Assembly (NCBI RefSeq): GCF_000003815.2
Contig: NC_049990.1
Location: forward strand, 21,580,296-21,644,295
Length of the DNA stretch: 64,000 nt
Direction of reading: 5' to 3'
DNA from: Branchiostoma floridae
Lineage: Eukaryota; Chordata; Leptocardii; Amphioxiformes; Branchiostomatidae
Position 1 is the first letter of the stretch. Every line of letters starts with the position of its first letter. A program made the translations under genes and the position numbers. Below are positions 40,201 through 52,200 of this stretch, piece by piece. The notes beneath the pieces are model-generated. The model worked only from the letters and a program-made list of their open reading frames with translations. It was not told where the DNA came from and did no database searches.

Positions 40201-43200
40201 GAACTTTGACTTTTTGTGCACCGGTAATACCGTTTGTGTCCCAATTTATTTTCCTAACATGCTGCTGTTGTCTGTTTCCCTACAGTTGACTGCACCCAGG
40301 CAGGAGAGGGGGAGCTGGCCATACTGGTCACCTCTGCGGGCAGGGCTGTCCCCAGCACCATCAGTCCTGGTTACGGCAATGGCATCTACACCGGCTCCTT
40401 TGTCCCACGGGACATCAACACACACGACATCAATGTCAAGTTCAGTGGGCACACTGTACCAGGTAATTGACTTTGACCATACCAATGGTTCTGAGCTTTT
40501 GGCGTATGGTTTAGCGCATTGGGTTTGTGGTTTGGTGGCCCGGGTTGGTGCGGGTTCGAATCCCTGTCAGGAGACTGTTTCTACTCTTCTTACAAAACCA
40601 ATGTCAAGTTTGGTGGATGTGTAGAATGTCTATATGAGTACCAAGTACTTTTAACTCATTCATTCAGGACAGAGGATGCTAAAGCAAATGAGTGTAGACA
40701 GAGCATGATATAAGCAAGCTTTAAAGTTATATCATTAACTGAGTAAGGAACATGTCCCATGTGCTAAACTCTCTTTATAATGCACACACACGCTGCAATA
40801 ACCTTTGTTTATTATTTTTCAGGGAGTCCCTTCCACTGCCACATCATGGATGCTACCCAGGTGACTGCCACAGGAGATGGGTTGGACCGTGTTCCCATCA
40901 ACCAGAGGACCTGGGTCAACATTGACACCCGCTCTGCAGGAGACGGGGACGTCAATGTCACCGCAATGTGTACGTTTCACAATGCTGATGTTCCTCTCAA
41001 AGGTTTCTGGGTTTGGAAATGATGCATGAGAGACTGGTTACTCCTATTGACACTTTTTTTTACTCTGGGGTTCCCACATAGTATCAGATTGGCATGTCAT
41101 GGGATTGACTCATAAACTTCTAAATTCTTTAGTTATGTAGCTTTCTTGACTTACATTTATCATTGGTGGGCTTGTTTTTTAATAGTTTTTTCAGACATTG
41201 GAGTGTAGGTTCTTTTTTTTGCCAGCTTCCATACAATGTCTGCTTCAATACATTTGATAATAACACAGCATTTTCAAGACTAGTGGGGATTCAAAATTGA
41301 GTCAAATGTTTTTTGCAGCAACCCTCTTCAACAATTAGACACAAATATCCTGATAGTTAGGTTAATGACATTATCTGAGATGTTGCTGTGTAAACCAATA
41401 AACCTACTTCTTTAATTTCTGCTGTCACTTTGCACCCTTGAACCAATTTTTTTCTGACATGATTAAAAGACTTGGTTTAGCAAACATGGCTATGAAAACA
41501 CAGTAAGGTAAGTCCTTAACACACAGGTGAGTTTGGTAGGGTGTTGTTTACTCTAATCATGTACACTTCGCATCTTGCACTCACCCTCTAAACAAATGGT
41601 TAACTTGGCCACACAAAGTTGTCATTCTGATGTTATCCTTTTGGTCCACTTATAAGTTTGTAGACCCCTCTCCCCCTGTGTGGGACGATTCAGGAATTCT
41701 GACAACACAAGAGTGTGTGTAAATGTTTGTGTGTGAATGAATGGGCAAGAAATAATGGGCAAACCTGAAAGTATATAGCATAGGAAGAAAATGCATTTCT
41801 ACCAACTAGTTTTCTGCTCAAGAGTTTCTAATCTAGTTGGTGCTAGTAAGACTACTTGTAGGTATATGTAATTCCACTATCTTTAATAAAGTCTCAAATT
41901 CAAGTTTGTAAATTGTTGATTAGATTTACATTACTCAATGTCCATGCCATTACATGAAGGATTCTGATATCATAGGACAAGGCCTGATTACTTTTCTTTC
42001 ACAGGACCACAGTTTTTATCATACCATTGTGTAAAGGTAGTCCATACTGCCTCCTAGAAGCTTTACTTAATTGTTATTCAAAGATATGTTTCTGCTGTTG
42101 CAGCCCCCAGCACCTTGTCTGTGCCTGTTGTAGTGAGGAGGGAGGGACAAGGCATGTGGAGGGCAGAGTACACACCCACAGAAGTTGGTACGTGTCTGTC
42201 TGTTTGTTTTGATCTCAATTTAAGACTTAACAAATTGCGAGTAAAATCCATTCTTCCTGGAGTCCGTACAAAATTAGTGTGTTGCACTAATGGTTCTGAA
42301 AAGATTTGATCCATCCTCTAAATATATTTCTTAATCCAGATCTTACAATAGATACCTTTAAGTTTGTCAAAGAACCATCCAGTCCTGTTTTACCTTACCT
42401 TCTGGTTGTGGATAGGCAGCATACAATACCATTGTTCATTTGTCTTGTACACTGAAACAGTGGATCAACTGCTGATTTCAAACCATCTTTTTCCCTTCTT
42501 GAATGCCTTGAATAAATCCTACCCTTTCTCTGGTTTTGTGTATGACAAGTTAGGATTTAGTCAGATTGCAGCATCATTGTTTTACCTTTTTGCGTGTTTT
42601 GATGAATTACATTGATTTCTTCACAAAACTAGGTGAACACACCTTGGACATCACCTTTGTGGGCATGCCCATATATGGCTCCCCCTTCACGGCCTATGCC
42701 TATGATGTGAGTAAGGTTCGTGTCAGGCCAGACCCAGTGGGGCCTGGCCAGATTGGGAAGACTGAGAACTTTACAGGTGAGAAGTACTCAATTTCTTTGC
42801 ATTAGTTTGCCAGATGAACAAGGCTTGAAGCAAGTGTTTGACAGTGTTAAATTCCATACAAAATGACTGATGCTGGATAGTTAGTAATTATGATACTAAT
42901 TTACATGTATTGAATAACGTTGGTACATATGGCAAATTGGTAAACGTATATTAGCCATCTCACCTGCTTGTGAAAAGCTTTCAGATATCGTAGGATCTTA
43001 CATTAGATGATGGACAAACTTCTTTAGAATTTGATCAGAAATGTTTCATAAAAATGCACTTTTGAAATGAAATGTTGTATCGAACATTTTTCCCTACAGA
43101 TGATTCATTGTATGTGACATACTTGTAACAAAGAAATTCACATTGTTTCTTCCTACAAAATTTAGCTATTCTTGTGTTAGATAGTAGATGAGTTATATTA

Positions 43201-46200
43201 ACTTGATGGCAATTTCTATGTTTTCTGTTCTTAGTTGATGCCAGCCAGGCTGGGACAGGCCACATCGATGTCAGTGTCTCCTGTGAGCGTCGGAACGTGC
43301 CAATCTCCGTACAGACAAAAGGCCACGGCATCTTTGACTGCTCCTTTGTACCGCGAGACCTGCCTGACCACCTCATAGTGGTCAAGTTCAATGGACAGAT
43401 CATTCCTAGTAAGTCTACTTTGTGCATATCAAACTGTACCTTTCAAAAATGTGCTTGTGCTCGCTACACTGGATGAAGTTTAAAACCTGTTCTTGGTGCT
43501 GAAAGTTGTGTTGCTGTCACACCAGAACCTTCAATCGTTTGAAATCTACTAGGATACTTTATTACTTAAAATCAACTATCAAATTATTTGTGAGAATTCA
43601 AGTCATCTAACCAACTATCTAGATGTAACATCAACTCTTATGATTCCACCGGGTGCCATAATACGGCCACATCAGAAAAATACATGAAGTTAACTGAACG
43701 TACCAACGTAGCATCAATAATCCTGAGGTATATGCACTAATGATATTCAGGTGTTCAAAACAATCTTGAGCCTTGAGAAGGCCTCTATAACAATGTTTTT
43801 TGATGTCGCATCTTTATGGCATTGGTGGAATTATTACAGTTGACATCTCTATTTAAGAGTTTTTGCCCAGAATAAATATCAAAACCTATTTCTCGCTCCA
43901 AAAGTTGTCCTACTGGGGCAACGATACTTTCCTCTAACCTAATATGTTGCTGATAACTGTAACATCATGTACCTGACATGTACAATACTACTGTTACAGA
44001 TTGCCCGATGGTGTGTGAGATCCTGGATGCTGGTAGAGTTACCGGAAGTGGGCCTGGGTTGGGAGTGATCCCAATTAATCGCCTGACCAGCTTCAGTGTG
44101 CGGGATGCACACAAGGGGGATATCAGTGTCAACATCCAGTGTAAGTTGCACACACACAGGGTAACCCTTTTAAGATTTGTAAGCTTTGTGTATTGTGCTG
44201 TTAAAGGTTACTATAAAGGATGTCTACAGACCCTGTTCAGTAATGCTTTGTGTAGGCTTATCTGTTGTTGAACTGTGTTTTGTGTAACCAGAGTATCCCT
44301 TCTAAAGTAGATTGCAAAATATGACTTTGTTCCGTGCAATTTCTCCATTCATTTCAGGTTTTAATTTATGAAATTACTGCCATATTTTAAAGATATTTGC
44401 GTAAAACAATCCTTGTCAATCAATTGTAATACATTGTAATACAATTGTAAACCAAAGAAAAAGGTTCAATTGTGATATACATGTTGTATCAAGAAAGTTT
44501 TGACTTGGGACGATACTGCAACAAATATGGACAGCCAAGAGGCTGCAAGATACATGTAATGCTCTGTATACAGTACATGTCATTTTAAACAACTGACATG
44601 GGATGTTTGTTACAGCTATTGTAGATAATTTCAATTCATGGTTCTTCTGCATTTCTTCTGTAATTGTGGCATGAATCTGCAAGCATGCAGCCACAATTGG
44701 ATATTGTTCAATATTTTGAGCATTGTCCTTGAGTGTGAATGTGCTAACAGCTGCTTTGCATGAAAGCCAATGCCACTAACAGTGAATCAAAGATGCCTGT
44801 GAGAGTGGGAAATGCTGAATACACACACACTGCAATGCAGCATGTCAGAAACAGTATGACTGGATTGTTGTGGTTCAAAACTGTATGAAAGTGCTACTAA
44901 GACAATATGATATGTCATTTCCACATGCATTCCTCTACCATAGATGTTTTACAACTATAGTGGCCACCTTGTTTTTTTCCCCTAACTTTATCATTTTAAG
45001 TAAAGCAAGTCTGTAGTTGCTCCTTTTGCTGATTACTTTATGATCTAAGTTTATTTCTAATGCTGCTATTATCTGACAAAAGGGCAGCTCTTTGCATTAT
45101 TCCTATGCACAAAGTCAATACTTACATTTTAAGAGGAGTTTTTACATTTGCCACAAAGTCAAGGAGCTGTCTTACAACATACAATTTGGAGACTACAATT
45201 TTGAAGGAAGTACTAAACCCATCCAACAACTGAACATAGAATCTGCATAACATACTCACCTAGTGGACCATCAAAACCTTCAAATGTCATCATTTTAACT
45301 CGCTCACAAAGATACAACCCTCAGGAAGCTGTTTTTGTAGAACCCATCTTCAAATTATTTTTCGCAGCGTGTCTTCAGTACGGGTAAGTTAACAATGTTA
45401 AAAAACGTACAATTTGTCTTGCACTGCATGCCAACAGCTAACTTGCACCAAAAACATGCATAACTCTGGAAATGTTTGAAGTGAACTTTTGTAACTTTAC
45501 AGTTTAACTGTCACAAGCTATTCCATGTAACAATGTCCATGTTAACATAATAAGTCATGTAATATTCATATGCATAGAAAAAGATTAAACAACAGTGCAT
45601 GTTGCTTGCCAGAGACATTCCATATCTATTGCGTTCAGGTGGTAAACTGGAGTTGGGTTCGTAGGGTGCACATACTTAAAAGGGGTGCATTCAACAATTT
45701 GTCTAACTTTGATTGTTGTGTTTGTTTCCAAGCTCCCAGTGGCAGGCAGGTACCAGTAGAGGTGATGGGCCCGGATAGCCATGGTCACCTTTATGTCACA
45801 TGGAAACCTACAGAGAGTGGTGAGACTCTTGGATATGGTTTATGAAACACATTGTAGAAACAACAGCTGCCACAAATTTCTCTCCTACATTAAGGATCTT
45901 TACATTCAAGTCATTACCAAGTGTATTGGTATAGCATTTTGAAGCATGAACATTGAAATATGAAACATTTTGAATAAAATGGGCCAGATACATCTATCTA
46001 CCACTTACTGAGTATCATGCCAAAGAATCATGTAACATTTTATCAATGAGAATCTGTATAAATGTCTATTGAACAAATTTGATGTCAGCGCTTGAGGTTT
46101 TCAGTTGAATTTTAAAACAAGACAATACAGACCTACAATTGCCCAATCACCAACAAGGATGTATACATTGCAGGTTTCTAATTGACAACATAATTTAACA

Positions 46201-49200
46201 TCTTTCCCTGCAGGCCTGCACACAGTTGATGTGCTTTTGGGTGAGGACCACATCCAGGGTAGTCCCTTCACTGTCAGGGTCTTTGATGCACAGAAGGTCA
46301 AAGTTCACAGCTTGGAGGGAGGACTTGTGGGACAGCCTCATTCATTCATAGGTAGGGTTGTTCTTTGTCTAATTGTTCTGGTTGTTGTAGCATGTGGTAA
46401 ATATAGTTAGGGCACATAAAAGTATGCAGTATAACAGTAAGGGATAATTTTCAGCACCAAGGACAGGAACCAACTGTACACTTTTCTACATATCCATTCA
46501 TTCATAAGTAAGGTTGTTCTTTGTCTATATTCAGGTTGTTGTAGCATGTGGTAAATGTAGTTATGGCATATAAAATTATGCTGTATGGGATAGTTTTCAG
46601 AACCAAGGACAGTTACCAACTGTACACTTTCCAAAATATTCATTCATTCAAAGGTACGGTTGTTCTTTGTCTATGTTCAGACTGTTGTAACATGTGGTAA
46701 ATACAGTTAGGACACATACATGTAAAAGTATGCAGTATAACAGTATGGAATAGTTTTCAGCACCAAGGACAGGTACCAACTGTACACTTTCCTACATATT
46801 AAAGTGATTCTTTTTAGTTATGAGTTGGTCTCAAGATGAGTTCTTTACCTAACAACATTACTGTACAGCATATATAGTAGAGTGGACTCATTCCTCAGCT
46901 AACCCACATCTATCGCACTGCAGTAAGACATCTGGAGCCGTAATGTTCCAGTGTAGAACTTTTATGCAGCCTGCCTGACATTACTGTACTGTGTTTTTCT
47001 ATCTCTGTACCACAGTTGACACGTCTGAAGCAGGGCCGGGACATATCCGTGTGGTGATCCACGCAGGGCGGACCGAGGTTCCCCACCAGATCCTGGATCT
47101 CGGGGGTGGGAAGTACAAGGTCACCTACACGCCCCAGGAGAATGTGGATCACATGATTATGGTGGAGTGGAACGAGGTGGCCATTCCAGGTACTGTATGA
47201 TACAGGTTTTCTCACCTTGAGACACAACTTCTTTTTCTAGTTCACGAACATTTTAAAGTTTAATTTTTTTGAGGAGAAAGCTTGCTTGGCTTTGCCTCCA
47301 TTCACTCTCTGATACTGACACCTTATGAAATGAGTGAGTCAATAAGTAATGCTATTGGTTTCATAACTGGCCCATTATTTATCAAATGAGTTAAAATTGG
47401 CCACAATAGATGTATGTCTTGTTGTGATTGAAATATCTCAATTTGTTGTTTTATGAGCAAGTCAAGTTCAAGATGATTTTGTGACTTTGATGAAACAATA
47501 AGCCTGTTATAAAACCAATTGTATTACTTTTGATCACGCAAGTAGTTAAATCCTTGACGTGCATTTGAGTTTACTGTAAATTTGCTGCAAACTATACTCT
47601 CATCATTACAGTTACTGTAATATTTGTTATTATAATGACTCAGCATTGATCATGAGTTGCTGTAGCTACTTATGATGGATCACCATGTTTAAAGTGCTGA
47701 GGCTGATTTTCATAATCATGAGAAAAATGAACTTGTCCATTCTTTGATTTCACATGAAGTTTCCTCCCCCCCCTTTTACAGCACCCACTGGTGTGGAATC
47801 CCGTGGGGACCAGTTTGTTGTCCCCGTGGCAGATGTGGGTCTGATCCAGGCCTCAGGGGTGGGGCTGATCGGCTCCATCCCCGTCAACAGCCTGGCACAG
47901 TTCCGGGTTCTCACACATGGGCAGACTGGAGGGGACCCCACTATCATCATCACGGGTAGGTCTGCACTAGTCTGGGTACCATCCTGGTTAGTTTACAACT
48001 GCTCTGATAGTCACTCCCAATGATGACTATCAGAGCAGATAACCAGGATGGGTCTTAGTGTGGTCTTTACAAATCTATGGTGGGTGCTTCTTTTCTTCCT
48101 CTTCCTGGGTTGAAAATCTGTTTTGATCAGCTATGGTTTGTGCGTTGGTCCTTCCCAAAATTGAACGCACTCCTCGTGCATGTTACTTATTTGTCTATTT
48201 AAAATGCTTGCAGCTTGTAGAATTTGATCATAAGGTCACCATTTACAAAAGACTAATGCGTTCAGCAGGGATCAAATGAAAAAAGATGGGCAGACAAGTT
48301 GAGAAACTTAAAGTTCCAAATAATCAGTCAGATTCAACAAAAAAAAAGAAATGTTCAATGTGATTTTTGTTCGTTATTTTAGTGATTATGACCAATTGGA
48401 TGGACCATAGCTGATGAAATATTGGTTTTTCAATCTAATCGCTTTTTGGTGTATCTGGCACTAACTTAAAGCCCTAACACTGGTGTGTGCTTTCTTCTTT
48501 TCCTTTCATTTCTGCACAGCATGTGATCTACGTTATGCTTCATTAGGCTACCAGATATTGTTTAAGGTTTATTTTGTGGAAAAGGGAATAAGGAAAGAAG
48601 TAGGAAAAACAAAATTTAATGGTGAATACAGCATATAAAATATGGTTTCTTCTCACGTATACCATGCAAATCATATTCTGACTCATGTGGTCACAATTAA
48701 AGCTACAGATCATTTCCTTTTAGATCAAATCATACCAGATCTTGCACAATTGTTTCACAAGTATGTCCACAGTTTTCAGTAGCAAAACAACTGCAGTCTA
48801 TTAAATCATAATAATCACAGTGACATTTTATTGGTCAGCTTATGAAACCCTAAGGTTTAAAGGCACTGAGCATTCTGGAATGTTCACACAGAATTTGAAC
48901 ATTATAAGTAAAGCACCAGAAAGATGGTTGCACAGTATGATCATATAGTCTGTTGATAACCTAACCACCTTCCATGTCCAAAGGTTCATTTCGAGGATGT
49001 TGACACTAACACAACTTGATTCTTGTGAAGTCCTTGAAATACATTTGTCATGAGAAATGCCAACTACAAATTTAGAAATTCAAACAACATGAACTGTGGC
49101 TGGCCAACAGCACCAATTTTTATTCAAAATACAACCAAAAATTCCTGTATAGATATTCATTGCTTTCAGAAAGACTGTAAAGCCACAATTATAGATATTT

Positions 49201-52200
49201 TACTGAATAGAAGAATGCAGCAAAGACTCTATATATGGGCAGCAGTGAGCAAAAATCAAGTCTTTTCTCACTGGCTATTCTGAAACAAAATCTGAATAAA
49301 AAAATATGGTATGTTTTGCAATACTGTGTTGCTACGTTTGCTACCGCTGCCTGCTTTTAACACGTTTTTATTTCTTTTGTTCACATGCAGCCACGAATTT
49401 GTGTGAAGAGCCCATCACCTCCATCATTCCTTCCCCACTGACGCCACGTCATTTCATTTGTACAACGTGTCGTGAATAAAACTGTGGTTGTGATGCACCC
49501 TGTCTCTGTATTCTTATTTCGACCCTGGGCATTTTAAAGTGTTTTGGCTCTCATGCATGTTCCACAGTTTCACAAAAAAAGTAAATACCTTCCAGGAACG
49601 TTTTGGCCACGTTTGTCACATTCCACTCCCTTTCCACCATTCAGAAATTGTTTGTTAATACACATCATTCTCAATATTCTAAGGAATTGGGAACATGCAT
49701 GCAGCCCAAAAGTGTCCTGGCATTTTAACAATGTACCTGGCGACCCATCTCGGAATCCACAGGTCCAAAACATAATATGGATCAGCCCATTTCAGATTGG
49801 GGGGGGGAGTTTTCTTAGTTTACATGGTCATAAACTTCTTCATTTGGAGACTTGAATGTTTCTTTAAACCTTGGAAAGATGACACTCCAATGACAGATAC
49901 AAAACTCACACAGTGCTATATTGTGCCTTCGAAACAAAAACTGCACAACATGCAGTAATGAGATAATTTTGACTTCATCATCATTATTAACTTAATTGTC
50001 CAAATATGATGAAAATAAAAAAATGAATAATGATGATAATAATATTTTGTATGCATCATTTTCCTGTTTTCGTGTGCTATATAAGCGTGCTTTGTAGATT
50101 TTGTTTAGTTCCAAGACATTAAGAACTTAAAATTCCTTTTGAATGTCAATGAGCCTTAAGAATTAACAATTGCTGTTTTTGTTCCCCTCCATGCTGCATG
50201 TTATTATCAGCTCTTTGGGCCCACTGTAAGTCCGACATACAAATGTACATGGACTGCTTTGCGGAAGATTGTGTTAAACTTTCTAATTTCATGTTTTGCT
50301 GCAAAACTTAAATGAGAAATTTTCATTGATACACAGGAAATTTCCATGTTTGCACTTAATCCTTATTTGCTATTTTGCCTATTAAAATAACTGTGGTGTT
50401 GTCATATACGATTGTGTATTTGCATGTTGTTTAACAATGAACTGTACAGCTTAAAATTACTTTTAACATTGTTGTCTTGTAATATTATGTGTATATATGT
50501 GGAACTCTTGTAATATGATTTTAAACTTTCAAAATCTTTTATTCTACTTAATAAGGTCTTTTGATGCCATGAACTGTGCCCGTTAATGTGCCCGTTTGAA
50601 CATAGTTTTTAGTTTATCATGTCCAAAAACTGCTACTTTAAGAGAACATATTTTCATAAGTATAATTATTCTCTATGCAGCACCCAGCAGGAGACAGGTA
50701 CCTTGCCATGTGCAGCCAGGGAGAGGTGGAGAGTACACTGTTGAGTACACCCCTAACGAAACAGGTACATCTTCACTTCTAAATGTCACTCTCATACATA
50801 TCTTGTACACAGTATACTTCTGAGGAATAGCTATGGAATTTTTACATTTTGTACTTTGGAACTTTTGTATTCAGTTGACAGTATCTGTCTTTCTTGTCAC
50901 AATCAGTGCAAAGATAGAATTTTGGTACCCAGCTAAAAGTACATTTCAGATATTCCTTTACTTTAGATTTCCTGTCATTCTGAACATTTGTATGATATTG
51001 ATGCATAAATCTTCCTCAGGTCCCCACCGTATTGAGGTAATGTATGCCAGCATGCCCATCAACGGCAGCCCCTTCACCTCGCAGGTGTACGACAGCAGTA
51101 AAGTCCGTGTTAACGACATCCCCAACGGCTACATCGGCAAACCCAACTCCTTCTCAAGTAAGTGATGCATTTTAGATACTGTCAATCTTCATTGAAAGAT
51201 CATGCAAAACTGTTTTGTCCTTCATTGTTTTAAAGACTACTATTGTTTCAACAGCAATCTTGAAGATACCATAGTGTGAGACAATGTGTATATTTCTGCA
51301 ACGTTACATTCTGCAATTTTCTTGACATAGAGGCAAGAGAGAATTTTGCCATCTGAACAAGTTGCAAGTTGGAATCTTGTGAATTGAAATATTTTAAGTG
51401 TGTAGAGTTGAATGGAGCACATTTGTTGTCTATAATCAGCACAGCATGTAACAATTGCTAATTTTGTAATGAAAACTTTGCTAATTTTACGTCCCAACAG
51501 TTGATGCGACGCAGGCTGGGCCAGGTGAGGTGACAGTTGACGTGGGAAACCCCATGCATGTGCCGGAGCAGCTACAGAACCTGGGTGGCGGCCGCTACAA
51601 GTGTGACTTCACCCCCACCAACACCAACCGCCATGACATCACTGTCAAGTTCAATGGGGAACTGGTGCCAGGTAATAACTTGTCCTCTGCAAGGGTATGC
51701 TGTTTCAACACTGAACATAAGGGTATTGACATAACCTACAAGAAAATGTTGGGAGGGAAGGTTGTTACAGTAGCATATTCTGACTACCCCATTTCATCCC
51801 CTCAGATCATACATTGTATGTCATGAAAACTGTATATGATAAAAAGTGAGCAGCCATAAAAGGTCTTGTAAGCTTTAACACATGGTACCTTAGCATGGTA
51901 CTTGTAGCTCATCCTGGAAGCTTCAAAATACTTTGTTGCACATTGCCCATTACATCAGGTTGGTCAGAAGTTAGAAAATCCCATGCTACATGTACCTTTG
52001 TGTCCTACATGTACAATGCATTATTTTCAGAGAAACCCATACTTATTTGCGTCAATTCATTTTTTCCTTGTAAAACTTCTGAGTCAGTCTGTTTTCCTCT
52101 TCTCTACAGGAAACGTGTTCCACTGTGATGTGGTGGATGCTGGCAATGTGACAGTGACTGGCAGTGGGCTGGACCTGATCCCAGTGAACCAGCCAGCACA

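Larger units (their letters stand above)
47956..50680. other. Intron B14-C15
   Basis: 2.7 kb. It contains the hairpin above and the candidate terminal exon 49391-49479; otherwise AT-rich with nothing recognised. Confidence 0.55.

Noticed and set aside
41041-41137. In-phase acceptor-like site giving a short tail after B12
   Set aside because: Composition is AT-rich and there is no nearby poly(A) signal; below the level of the other candidates.
45367-45382. Mini-exon flanked by cag and gtaag in intron B13-C14
   Set aside because: 16 nt would shift the phase-1 frame, so it cannot be inserted between B13 and C14.
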